DNA of 64,000 nt from Bufo bufo (taxonomy: Eukaryota > Chordata > Amphibia > Anura > Bufonidae), in contig NC_053392.1 in NCBI RefSeq assembly GCF_905171765.1, forward strand, positions 450,838,722-450,902,721. The letters run 5' to 3'. Position numbers and translations under genes: made by a program. Positions 42,597 to 53,608 of this stretch are shown one piece after another; position 1 is the first letter of the stretch; each line of letters begins with the position of its first letter. The notes below the pieces were generated by a model that was not told the origin of the DNA, searched no databases, and was given only the letters and a program-made list of their open reading frames with translations.

Positions 42597-44881
42597 ATAC
42601 CCAAAAAGAGTTAGATTCAATTATAAATTTGAGTAAAATATCTCTGACACCAACCCAGATTCAATTATTAAACAAGGGATTAAAATTTGCCCCTACAGCA
42701 CAAGCTAGCAAATTTGACATCTATATTGGAATAGAGAAATTTGTTAGAAAATTGTGCCTTAAAAAACATTTTATGAAGAACCCCATAATTGCGAATTCCA
42801 CTGAAAATAATACGTTTGTCCATACTAAATTGAAATTGGCAAGTAAAATGTACCCAAGACAACAGATAGGCCATGAGATGGCAGCCTTCAAAAAATCTGT
42901 GGAAACAGATATTAGGAAATTAAATGTGAATGGAAAATTGGGTAATAATGTGACCACTCAAGAAATACAGGCCATAAAACAACTACAAAAATTAGAAAAT
43001 ATCACTATACGACCTGCGGATAAGGGAGGAGCCATCGTTATTCTGGAGACTCAAAAGTATGAAGCAGAATGTCTTAGACAGTTATCAGACGCTGCTACAT
43101 ACTCCAGACTATCGAAGGACCCCACTAATGAATATAGTAAGGAATTGACTGACTTTGCCAGAGAGGGGTGGGAAAATGGTATCCTAAATGACCATGAGTT
43201 TAAATATATCACCAAAACTCAACATAGAATGCCAATTTTCTATTGTTTGCCTAAAGTGCATAAAGATCAAGTGAACCCCCCAGGAAGACCAATTATCTCT
43301 GGCATAGGTTCTTTAACCTCAAATTTGTCAGAATATATAGATAAACTCCTACAACCTAGTGTAAAAAAGAATTTTGCATACATTAGAGATACAACGCAGG
43401 TCATACAAATAGTGGAAGGTCTGGAATATGAGACAAACTGGATACTAGGGACTTTAGATGTAAGTTCCCTATATACGGTTATCAACCATGATCAGGGAAT
43501 TGAAGCATTAAGAAATCAATTGAATACCCATAGCAATTTCGGGGAGAAACAGATAGACTTCATAGCAGATGGGGTGAAATTCATTCTGACCCATAATTAT
43601 TTTTCTTATAATCAGGATCACTACCTCCAGACTAGAGGTACTGCCATGGGTACCAGGTTTGCCCCTAGTTATGCAAACTTATTCATGGCTAAATGGGAAG
43701 AAGAGCAGATCAAACACATGATAGGGGCAGACCTGGTACTCTGGCATAGATTTATCGACGATATCCTATTTGTCTGGAGAGGTACGAGAGAGGATCTTGA
43801 TGTATTTTTGGAACAATTGAATAACAATATTTATAATCTTAGTTTTTCAAAAAATCTTAGTGAAGAAAAAATAGAATTCCTAGATTTATTAATTAGAGTA
43901 CAAAATAACCAATTAATATGTAGCACATTCCAGAAAGAAGTATCCCGTAACAGTTATATCCTCTTTTCAAGCTGCCATCTACCCAGATGGCTGCTGGAAG
44001 TCCCAACGGGACAGTTTAGGAGGATAAAAAGAAACTGTACGGATGAAGCAGAGTTTGTCAGGGAGGCCCAGGTATTGAAAAAGTGTTTCTTAGATAAAGA
44101 ATATCCCAATAATGTATTGGATAAAGCACTGATCAAGGTTCAGAACATAGACAGAAACACCTTCTTTGTAGAAAATATAAAAGAAGACAAAGAAGGAGAT
44201 CAGTTTAGAATAATACTACCCTTTAATAAGCAACACAAACAAATAGAGGGGATAGTAAGGAAACACTGGCACCACTTATTGAATGACAAATTAATAGGCC
44301 CTCTAATTGGCAATGGTCCCCAAATTACATATACTAGAGCACAAAATCTATCTTTAAAGGTAGCACCATCAGTCAAAAATAGAAAGAAGGAGGATAAAAC
44401 ATCTATCCAAAGTTGGCTGAGTCTCAGTGGCTTCTATAGATGTGGAAGCTGTGGAATCTGCAAAATTACATCATTCCCTAGGAAGACCACTGAGATTCAG
44501 TCAAGGGTAAATTCCTTCACGTGGAAAATTAAAGAATTTTTGACCTGTAGCTCAAAGAATATATTGTATATAATAGAATGCCAATGCAAGAAACAATATA
44601 TTGGGAGGACTAAACGTACCTTAAAAAAGAGGTTAGCAGAACATGTGACTAATATAAAAAATGGCTATGAAAAACACTCCCTGTCATTACACTATAAACA
44701 ATGTCATAATAAAGATCCAAGAGGTATGGTCTTCATGGCCTTTGAAAAGGTGGATATACACTGGCGAGGTGGAGACCATATCGCTAGGATGTCGAGGCAG
44801 GAATCTAGGCGAATTTTTGACTTCCAAACTCTTCTCCCACGGGGACTGAACTCAGATTTTGAGTTATTTGGTTTCCTATAA
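42311..44881 (+). CDS. PLE-2 ORF2: reverse transcriptase + GIY-YIG endonuclease, intact
   Basis: Open to the stop at 44879-44881; no ATG lies near the homologous start, consistent with entry by -1 frameshift from ORF1. The first ~95 codons run from acidic/Ser to basic (P-R-S-R-S-K-G-T-R-R-G-K-R-K-G-K-K). Then RT: R-P-A-D-K-G-G, F-Y-C-L-P-K-V-H-K, G-R-P-I-I-S-G, L-D-V-S-S-L-Y, G-T-A-M-G-T-R-F-A-P-S-Y-A-N and catalytic F-I-D-D. After a C-G-S-C-G-I-C cluster comes GIY-YIG (I-L-Y-I-I-E-C ... K-Q-Y-I-G-R-T ... K-K-R-L-A-E-H). It would copy element RNA at nicked chromosomal DNA. All key motifs are present, so this copy could be active. Confidence 0.9.
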   Translation, partial: RWDPSTSQNENAPNKTHNIRTGEIPPGNEPSSGDGASIQFEIQGLPSRNPTQSEGGELSGREGELYPESAPIPPRSRSKGTRRGKRKGKKTIQKLNTQKELDSIINLSKISLTPTQIQLLNKGLKFAPTAQASKFDIYIGIEKFVRKLCLKKHFMKNPIIANSTENNTFVHTKLKLASKMYPRQQIGHEMAAFKKSVETDIRKLNVNGKLGNNVTTQEIQAIKQLQKLENITIRPADKGGAIVILETQKYEAECLRQLSDAATYSRLSKDPTNEYSKELTDFAREGWENGILNDHEFKYITKTQHRMPIFYCLPKVHKDQVNPPGRPIISGIGSLTSNLSEYIDKLLQPSVKKNFAYIRDTTQVIQIVEGLEYETNWILGTLDVSSLYTVINHDQGIEALRNQLNTHSNFGEKQIDFIADGVKFILTHNYFSYNQDHYLQTRGTAMGTRFAPSYANLFMAKWEEEQIKHMIGADLVLWHRFIDDILFVWRGTREDLDVFLEQLNNNIYNLSFSKNLSEEKIEFLDLLIRVQNNQLICSTFQKEVSRNSYILFSSCHLPRWLLEVPTGQFRRIKRNCTDEAEFVREAQVLKKCFLDKEYPNNVLDKALIKVQNIDRNTFFVENIKEDKEGDQFRIILPFNKQHKQIEGIVRKHWHHLLNDKLIGPLIGNGPQITYTRAQNLSLKVAPSVKNRKKEDKTSIQSWLSLSGFYRCGSCGICKITSFPRKTTEIQSRVNSFTWKIKEFLTCSSKNILYIIECQCKKQYIGRTKRTLKKRLAEHVTNIKNGYEKHSLSLHYKQCHNKDPRGMVFMAFEKVDIHWRGGDHIARMSRQESRRIFDFQTLLPRGLNSDFELFGFL

Positions 44882-46543
44882 TCTCTAGGGAGGGATGCCC
44901 CCCTCTGACGGGACATCCTGCGGTTAGCTATTATACGGCACCAGGATCTACCCTCGGTGGTGGGCCTTCCTCCCCTTACACCTCAATAAAGAATAAAAGA
45001 ATAAAAGAAAAAGGGAAGATAATCTCCAATTAATAAAGAAAGAAAATTAAAGATAGGATATACTTATTAGATTAAAATATGGAGATATTAATGCTGAATA
45101 TCCATTATATAACATCTAGAGATATCTTTGATGAGAAGGAGGAGGTATAAATGATGGGGATTCATGAAGATGAATGGGGGAGTTTATTTTGACACAAAAC
45201 GCACCGAAAACGCATATGCGGTTTTTAGCTATTGGGTGCGGTTTTGATGCGTTTTTTGTATTTTTGTGTCCACTGCGTCTGTTAAGATCTTAGGACGCTT
45301 TTTATGTTATTTGGACTTTGGAGTATTGTTCAAATACTTGGAACTATTATGGAAAAGTAATGAATAAGTAATTGTTATCCCAGATTTATATATTTAAGGA
45401 TTCTAAACTAGCGCTTATATATTTGCACTATTTATATTTTTATATATTTTTAAATTATATTCGTATATACCCTGATATATATCTTTTAAATAATAAAGAT
45501 TAGAAAGCCAGTGAGAAATTTAATCTATATATATATATATATATTGAAGTAGTACCTTGCACTGAAGAGTTAACCTAATTAGAATAAGTGAAATCCAGAT
45601 CGGAGTTGGGTGGGATCTCAGAGAACCACAGTATATAAGTGAGAAGGGTAACACTCGCAGTATAGCCACTGAGGAAGAGGGAGGACCCTCGAAACGCGTC
45701 TGGCTGGTTCCTGCGAGTATTTACCCACCCTATTCTGCAAAAAGTTGGAAGAATACCGTTGAGTCTGCAGCTACAATCCAGTGAAAATTTAGCTGGACTA
45801 ATTGATCGCGAGACTACGCGAGCCCACGAGAATTGGAGAGATCACTTCCTGATCGCTGAGACGCACGGAAGTACCCTCGTGGAACGCAGAGATCACTTCC
45901 TGATTGCTGAGACGCACGGAAGCACTCTCGTGGAACGCTGAGACCGACGAGAGGAAAACTTTTATACATTTGGATCCTATACCAAGGACCCCACCTTTAA
46001 AGGTTCAGCCTGAACTAGAGGCAAGGTAAGAGGGTTTGAAGAACTAGGGGGACGCCCCAGTTCTAACACCCGACTATTCTTTACCTAAGCCTTACTGCCT
46101 AAACGCATAGAGGAACTGCCATTGAACTGAAACAATATATACCTCAACTGAGGAATTGCTACTAGGTCTATGCACGACCCTATTTATCACTATATTTACC
46201 TATAATATATCACTAGCATACTATTTTTGTATTATCTACTTTGCACAGGATTTTGATTTTATTTTTCACAGATTTTTTGTTCACCAAAGGATGTTTGTAT
46301 GTTCTTTATCTTACACAGGATGTTGATTTGATTATATGAATTGATTATATACACTCATAGACCCAAAGCTTGATATTTGTTCACCCGGCAGGATATTGAA
46401 GTAGGATACTTAATGTCTTATTATCCCCAGTGTATTATATGTTAATTTTATGTATATTTTATTGTAAATTTTATCTCAATATATAAAGCTACTACTTATT
46501 AGACTAACCAGCTGGTGAGTGCCTGCTTTTAATTTCAAATAAT
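44413..46543 (+). repeat. PLE-2 right direct terminal repeat (2.13 kb)
   Basis: Copy of 39384-41514. Its first 469 bp are the end of ORF2; the rest is 3' UTR with AATAAA-type signals near 44985, the hammerhead and a (TA)n tract at about 45527. Confidence 0.93.
45653..45718 (+). ncRNA. Hammerhead ribozyme, PLE-2 right terminal repeat
   Basis: Identical motif at an offset of 5029: core CTGAGGA at 45669-45675, C17 at 45700. Two tandem direct ribozymes could release a ~5.03-kb unit RNA running from 40672 to 45700, covering ORF1 and ORF2. Confidence 0.85.
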
Positions 46544-46552
46544 ACCAATCAA

Positions 46553-47806
46553 ACTGTCATCTCTTCCTGAAAAAAAATGAGCCCCTACACAAGACAGTCA
46601 CCCAAAAAAAAATAAAAAAAATACAGCTTTTAGAATGTGGAGACACTAAAAAAAATATATATTTTTTTCAAAAATGCTTTATTATGTAAAACTGAAACAA
46701 ACAACCAAAGAAATTTGTCATATTTGGTATTGTCGCGTCCGTAACAACCTGCTCAATAAAAATACCACATGATCTAAATGGTCAGATGAACGTTGAAAAA
46801 AAACAAAAAATAAAAACGCTGCCAAAACAGATATTTTTTGTTACCTTGCCTCATATAAAGTGTGATATAGAGCAACCAAAAATCATATGTACCCTAAAAT
46901 AGTACCAACAAAACTGCCACCTTATCCCGTAGTTTCCAAAATGGGGTCACATTTTTGGAGTTTCTACTCTAGGGGTGCATCAGGGGGTCTTCAAATGTGA
47001 CATGGCAGCTTAGAATGATCCCAGTGAAATCTGCTTTCCAAAATCCATATGGCGTTCCTTTCCTTCTGAGCAATGCTGTGTGCCAGTACAGCAGTTTACG
47101 ACCACATATGGGGTGTTTCTGTAAACTACAGAATCGGGGCAATAAATATTGAGTTTTGCTTTGCTGTTAACCCTTGCTTTGTTACTGGAAAAAAATTGAT
47201 TAAAATGGAAAATCTGCCAAAAAAGTGAAACTCTAAAATTTAATCTCCATTTCCATTAATTCTTGTGGAACAACTAAAGGGTTGACAAAGTTGGTAAAGT
47301 CAGTTTTGAATACCTTGAGGGGTGTAGTTTCTAAAATGGGGTCATTTTTGGGTGGTTTCTATTATGTAAGCCTCACAAAGTGACTTTAGACCTGAACTGG
47401 TCCTTAAAAAGTGGATTTTGGAAATTTTCTGAAAAATTTCAAGATTTGCTTTTTAACTTCTAAGCCTTCTAAAGTCCCCAAAAACTAAAATGGCATTCAC
47501 AAAATGACCCAAACATGTAGTAGACTATTGGGGAATGTAAAGTAATAACTATTTTTGTAGGTATTACTATCTATTATAAAAGTAGAGAAATTGAAATTTG
47601 GAAATTAGCAAATTTTTCCAAATTTTTGGTAAATTTGGTATTTTTTTCATAAATAAAAATAATTTTTTTTGACTCAATTTTACCACTGTCATGAAGTACA
47701 ATATGTGATCAGAAAACAATCTCAAAATGGCCTGGATAAGTAAAAGTGTTTTAAAGTTATCACCACATAAAATGACACGTCAGATTTGCAAAAAATGGCC
47801 TGGTCC
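46553..47806. repeat. Dispersed repeat copy that received PLE-2 and piggyBac
   Basis: AT-rich non-coding sequence. Its right end, reversed (TTAAGGACCAGGCCATTTTTTGC), matches the start of the copy at 52310-52690. The CACCCCAAAATAG / GAGCCCCTACACAAGACAGTC motifs match about 35390-35440. Class unknown. Confidence 0.5.
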
Positions 47807-49382
47807 TTAACCACCTCAGCCCCCAGTGCTTAAACACGCTGAAAGACCAGGCCACTTTTTACACTTCTGCACTACACTACTTTCACCGTTTATTGCTCGG
47901 TCATGCAACTTACCACCCAAATGAATTTTACCTCCTTTTCTTCTCACTAATAGAGCTTTCATTTGGTGGTATTTCATTGCTGCTGACATTTTTACTTTTT
48001 TTGTTATTAATCGAAATTTAACGATTTTTTTTGCAAAAAAATGACATTTTTCACTTTCAGTTGTAAAATTTGGCAAAAAAAAACGAGATCCATATATAAA
48101 TTTTGCTCTAAATTTATTGTTCTACATGTCTTTGATAAAAAAAAAATGTTTGGGTAAAAAAAAAATTGTTTGGGTAAAAGTTATAGCGTTTACAAACTAT
48201 GGTACAAAAATGTGAATTTCCGCTTTTTGAAGCAGCTCTGACTTTCTGAGCACCTGTCATGTTTCCTGAGGTTCTACAATGGCCAGACAGTACAAACACC
48301 CCACAAATGACCCCATTTCGGAAAGTAGACACCCTAAGGTATTCGCTGATGGGCATAGTGAGTTCATAGAACTTTTTATTTTTTGTCACAAGTTAGCGGA
48401 AAATGATGATTTTTTTTTTTTTCTTACAAAGTCTCATATTCCACTAACTTGTGACAAAAAATAAAAAGTTCTATGAACTCACTATGCCCATCAGCGAATA
48501 CCTTGGGGTCTCTTCTTTCCAAAATGGGGTCACTTGTGGGGTAGTTATACTGCCCTGGCATTCTAGGGGCCCAAATGTGTGGTAAGGAGTTTGAAATCAA
48601 ATTCTGTAAAAAATGACCAGTGAAATCCTAAAGGTGCTCTTTGGAATATGGGCCCCTTTGCCCACCTAGGCTGCAAAAAAGTGTCACACATGTGGTATCT
48701 CTGTATTCAGGAGAAGTTGGGGAATGTGTTTTGGGGTGTCATTTTATATATACCCATGCTGGGTGAGAGAAATATCTTGGCAAAAGACAACTTTTCCCAT
48801 TTTTTTATACAAAGTTGTCTTTTGCCAAGATATTTCTCTCACCCAGCATGGGTATATGTAAAAAGACACCCCAAAACACATTCCCCACCTTCTCCTGAGT
48901 ACGGAGATACCAGATGTGTGACACTTTTTTGCAGCCTAGGTGGGCAAAGGGGCCCATATTCCAAAGAGCACCTTTCGGAATTACACAGGTCATTTTTTAC
49001 AGAATTTGATTTCAAACTCCTTACCACACATTTGGGCCCCTAGAATGCCAGGGCAGTATAACTACCCCACAAGTGACCCCATTTTGGAAAGAAGAGACCC
49101 CAAGGTATTCGCTGATGGGCATAGTGAGTTCATGGAAGTTTTTATTTTTTGTCACAAGTTAGTGGAATATGAGACTTTGTATGAAAAAAAAATCAAAAAA
49201 AAAATCATCATTTTCCACTAACTTGTGACAAAAAATAAAAAATTCTAGGAACTCACCATGCCCCTCACGGAATGTGGCGAAGTACGTTATGCACTTTATC
49301 CCAGGTGAAAGGAGAGGTTTGCAGCAGCTGTGAGAGAAAGGGCCCTAATAGCCCTGTGTGCCTGTCCTGTGAGATGCAATCC

Positions 49383-51336
49383 CTATGCTAGGTGTACCTG
49401 TGTGTGGTACTTCCGGAAACACTCACCATAGCATAGGGCAGGGTGGTCCGGACAGTCAGGACAGAAATAGCGGGTGTCACGCCTTATTCCACTCCTGCTA
49501 CAGACACGACATTTTTTTCGGGGTGGCGGTTGGGTTGAGGTACCAGCAACGACACTGGGGAAATGTCGCTCGTGTAGACGGCTAACTACACTGGTGGATG
49601 GGGCCACGGAACCTCCCGGATAAATGAGGTTCTCGATGATCTCTTCCTGGAATTTGAGGAAGGATCCTGTTCTCCCAGCCTTACTGTAGAGAACAAAACT
49701 ATTATAGACAGCCAATTGAATTAAATATACAGACACCTTCTTATACCAGCGTCTGGTTCTGCGGGAAACTAAATAGGGAGCCAACATCTGGTCATTGAAG
49801 TCCACCCCTCCCATGAGCGCATTATAGTCGTGGACACAGAGGGGCTTTTCAATGACACGGGTTGCCCTTTCAATTTGGATTGTCGTGTCTGCGTGAATGG
49901 AGGAGAGCATGTAAACGTCACGCTTGTCTCTCCATTTCACCGCGAGCAGTTCTTCGTTACACAAGGCAGCCCTCTCCCCCCTTGCAAGACGGGTGGTTAC
50001 AAGCAGTTGGGGGAAGCCCACGCGACTAGTTCGCGCGGTGCCACAGGCGCAAATCCGTTCTAGAAACAAATGCCTAAAGAGGGCCACACTTGTGTAAAAA
50101 TTGTCCACATAAAGATGGTACCCCTTGCCGAATAAGGGTGACACCAAGTCCCAGACTGTCTTCCCACTGCTCCCCAGGTAGTCAGGGCAACCGACCGGCT
50201 CCAGGGTCTGATCTTTTCCCTCATAGATCCGAAATTTGTGGGTATAGCCTGTGGCCCTTTCACAGAGCTTATACAATTTGACCCCATACCGGGCACGCTT
50301 GCTTGGGATGTATTGTTTGAAGCCAAGGCGCCCGGTAAAATGTATTAGGGACTCGTCTACGCAGATGTTTTGCTCGGGGGTATACAAATCTGCAAATTTC
50401 TGGTTGAAATGGTCTATGAGGGGCCGAATTTTGTGGAGCCGGTCAAAAGCAGGGTGGCCTCTGGGACGGGAGGTGGTGTTGTCGCTAAAGTGCAGGAAAC
50501 GCAGGATGGTCTCAAATCGTGTCCTGGACATAGCAGCAGAGAACATGGGCATGTGATGAATCGGGTTCGTGGACCAATATGACCGCAATTCATGCTTTTT
50601 AGTTAGACCCATGTTGAGGAGAAGGCCCAGAAAAATTTTAAGTTCGGAAACTTGGACTGGTTTCCACCGGAAAGACTGGGCATAAGAGCTTCCCGGGTTG
50701 GCGGATATAAATTGTGTGGCATACCGGTTTGTCTCTGCCACGACTAAGTCCAAGAGCTCCGCAGTCAAGAACAGCTCAAAAAATCCCAGGGCCGAACAGA
50801 TTTGAGCCGTCTCAACCCGAACTCCAGACTGGGCGGTGAAAGGGGGAACTACAGGTGCGGCTGAAGTTGGTGACTGCCAATCAGGGTTTGCCAGCACCTC
50901 AGGGATTCTAGGGGCTCTACGGGCCTGTCTGCGTGGTGGCTGCGACGGGGTAACTACTGCACGTGCCACCGTACCAGCTTCAACTGCCCTTCTGGTGCTC
51001 GCCACGTCACCATGTTGCTACGGCAGTGCTGGTACTAGGTCTAGGAAGGGCTGCGCTGCTGGTGTATGCCTCACCACGTGATCCGGCAGCGCCAGCCCCA
51101 CTCTGCTGCTCTTGAAGCGGATCCTGCATAACCTGTGGTCTAGCGACACGGGGCCGGGTACGCCTGGTGCTGCCAGGGACCTCCACCTCCTCGTCCGAAC
51201 TTTGGGTCAGAGAGCCACTGCTTTCTACAGGTTCATATTCTGACCCGCTAGATTCGTCAGATGAGGGTTCCCACTGCTCATCCGACTGGGTCCGAATCCT
51301 GTAGGCCTCTTCAGAAGAATACCCCCTGTTTGACAT
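49383..51336 (-). pseudogene. piggyBac transposase, one frameshift near the N-terminus
   Basis: Starts at 51336 (MSNRGYSSEEAYRIRT, an acidic Ser/Glu-rich N-terminus) and closes at a TGA at 51007-51009. The next frame, one base over, runs 51005-49383 for 540 residues. In that second part the catalytic residues are D217 (I-C-V-D-E-S-L), D301 (L-Y-V-D-N-F-Y-T) and D402/D405 (G-G-V-D-F-N-D-Q); spacing fits piggyBac (D268/D346/D447). A Cys-rich C-terminal domain (C-R-V-C ... C-P-D-C ... C-Y-G-E-C ... H) binds the transposon ends. A single one-base indel separates the parts, so inactivation is recent or this is a sequence error. Confidence 0.88.
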
Positions 51337-52290
51337 TTTGGATTACTAAATTTAGGGGTATTCCCTGAGACTACCCAAGAAAAAAAGCAAGCCTGTCTTA
51401 CAAAGGGGAGGCTAGCGAAGTACCGGAGGCCGCTGCGGTTGATAAAAAATATCAAAACTGATTTTTTTATCGCCGCAGTGCGTGTAAAGTGAATGTGCAG
51501 TGATCAAAAAACAAATTTTTTTTTGTCACTGCGTTGGGGCGGGCGTGGGTGAACGCACGTGTGGGCGAACGATCAGGCCTGATCGGGCAAACACTGCGTT
51601 TTGAGTGGAGGGCGAGTTAAGGTGACACTAATACTATTATAGATCTGACCGTGATCAGTTTTGATCACTTACAGATACTATAAAAGTACAAATGCTGATT
51701 AGCGATACGCTAAACAGCGAATAAAAGTGACTGCGGTGCGGTGGGCTGGGCGCTAACTGACGCTAAACTACCTAACCAAGGGGCCTAAACTATCCCTAAA
51801 ACCTAACAGCCAATAGTAGTGAAAAAAAAAAAGTGACAGTTTACACTGATCACTTTTTGTCTTTCACTAAGTGATTGACAGGGGGCGATCAAGGGGTTAA
51901 TTAGGATGATGGGGGTGATGGAGGGTGATCTGGGGCTAAGGTGTAGTGTTGGTGGGTACTCACAATTCAGTCTGCTCCTCTGCTGGATCCAACCGACGAA
52001 AAGGACCAGCAGAGAAGCAGAGAAGCCATATAACAGATCATATTTACTAATATGATCTGTTATCTGGCTTCTGATTTGATTTTTTGAAAATCGCCAGCCT
52101 GCCAGCCAATGATCGTGGCTGGCATGCTGGTGACGAAATACTTCTTTAACTTTTGCCGGCCCGCGATGCGCATGCGCGGGCCGGCAATGCACGAAATCTC
52201 GCGTTTCGCGAGAGGACGCACCGGCGCGTCCACCCAGAACAACAGGACCGCCGCAAAGACGCAATCCTGAGTACGGCGGTCCTGAGGAGG
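51337..52290 (-). other. piggyBac 5' non-coding end
   Basis: Upstream of the transposase start: about 600 bp of simple GATCA/GGGGTGAT-type sequence, then the hairpin-rich terminal 250 bp. The promoter is presumably here, but no element was identified. Confidence 0.5.
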
Positions 52291-52309
52291 TTAAGGTGAA
52301 ATATGGCAG

Positions 52310-53300
52310 GGTCCTTAACCCCTTCATCCCCCGGCCAGTTCTCACCTTCTTGCCCAGGCCATTTTTTGCAAATCTGACATGTGTCACTTTATATGGTAAT
52401 AACTTTGGAACGCTTTTATTTATCCAAGCCATTCTGAGATTGTTTTCTCGTGACACATTGTACTTCATGACAGTCATAAATTTTAGTCAATATATTTCAC
52501 TTTTATTTATGAAAAAATCCAAAATTTACCAAAAATTTTAAAAAATTCACACAATTTTCTACATTCCAATTTCTCTGCTTTTAAAACAGAAAGTGATTCC
52601 TCATAAAATATTTATTACTTAACATTCCCCATATGTCTACTTTATGTTTGCATCATTTTGTAAATGTCATTTTATTTTTTCGGGATGTTAGAAGGCTTAG
52701 GCTACTTTCACACCTGCAATTGGTGCGGATCCGTCATGGATCTGCACATACGGATCCGCACCGATAATACAACCGCATGCATCCGTTCAAAACGGATCCG
52801 TTTGTATTATCTTTAACATTGGCCAAACGGATCCGTCTTGAACACCATTGAAAGTCAATGGGGGACGGATCTGTTTTGCATTGTTTCAGTGAAAACGAAT
52901 TGACTTACATTGTGTCAGGACAGATCCGTTTGCCTCAGCATCGTCAGGCGGACACCAAAACGCTGCAAGCAGTGTTTTGGTGTCCGCCTCCAGAGCGGAA
53001 TGGAGGCGGAAAGGAGGCAAACTGTTGCATTCTCAACGGATCCTTTTCCATTCAGAATGCATTAGAATGCAAACTGATCCGTTTTGGACCGCTTGTGAGA
53101 GCCCTGAAACGGATCTCACAAACGGAATCCAAAGTGCCAGTGTGAAAGTAGCCTTAGAATTTTAGAAGCAATTCTAAGAAAATTTCCAAAACCCACTTTT
53201 TAAGGACCAGTTCAGGTCTGAAGTCACTTTGTGGGGACTACATAGTGGAAACCACCCATAAATGACTCTATTGTAAAAACGACACCCCTCAAGTTACTCA
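52310..53300. repeat. Dispersed repeat copy split by a MITE
   Basis: TTAACCCCTTCATCCCC ... GCCATTTTTTGCAAATCTGAC mirrors 47560-47806. It continues after the MITE at 53154 with CAAAACCCACTTTTTAAGGACC. Confidence 0.55.
52700..53153. repeat. PIF/Harbinger-like MITE
   Basis: GGCTACTTTCACACCTGC / GTGTGAAAGTAGCC ends with TTA duplications (52697-52699, 53154-53156). Same subfamily as 36415-36936 and 56473-56932. Confidence 0.8.
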
Positions 53301-53608
53301 AAACTGTGAACTGTGAACCACAACGAAGTCACTTTCTATGATGAGGGAAGGAATTGCTTCACGGTATTGTATAGTACAGAGTGTAGCAGAAAAATAAAAT
53401 GGAGCCGCCCTCAACTGTTGTCCAAAGAAAATTCTCATCCTGGCGCAGACAGAGGGCAGTACAAAACATGTAGTACTATATCTACATACTACTACTGTTT
53501 GTGTGGGTTTATACCCACACTCCAAAGACATACTGATAGGGATTGTGAGCTCCACTGGGGAGAGCATGATAGCAATGTCTGTAAAGCGATGTGAAATATG
53601 TCAGTGCT

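Larger units (their letters stand above)
38184..46543 (+). mobile_element. PLE-2: young, structurally complete Penelope-like element
   Basis: Layout: an inverted 1.2-kb terminal fragment (38184-39383), a direct terminal repeat (39384-41514), ORF1, ORF2 and a second direct repeat (44413-46543). A 12-base match AATACCAATCAA flanks it (38173-38184 and 46541-46552), consistent with the variable target duplications of Penelope elements. The direct repeats showed no difference where compared, at a constant offset of 5029. Both ORFs are open. The insertion lies in the large cep170 intron, antisense to the gene, beside a Tc1 end. Confidence 0.92.
47811..52290 (-). mobile_element. piggyBac transposon (Uribo-like), 4.48 kb
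   Basis: Flanked by TTAA on both sides (47807-47810, 52291-52294). Ends CCACCTCAG / CTGAGGAGG. It carries one transposase gene on the minus strand. Long hairpin-forming sequence fills 48360-49270, and GC-rich hairpins (GCCAGCCTGCCAGCC, GCGCATGCGCGGGCCGGC) fill 52090-52190. The element at 27384-30191 is a related non-autonomous derivative. Confidence 0.9.

Noticed and set aside
48279..49221. Several 60-130-codon frames in the piggyBac left part, also at 28002-28798
   Set aside because: They are in hairpin-forming non-coding DNA and occur on both strands by symmetry.
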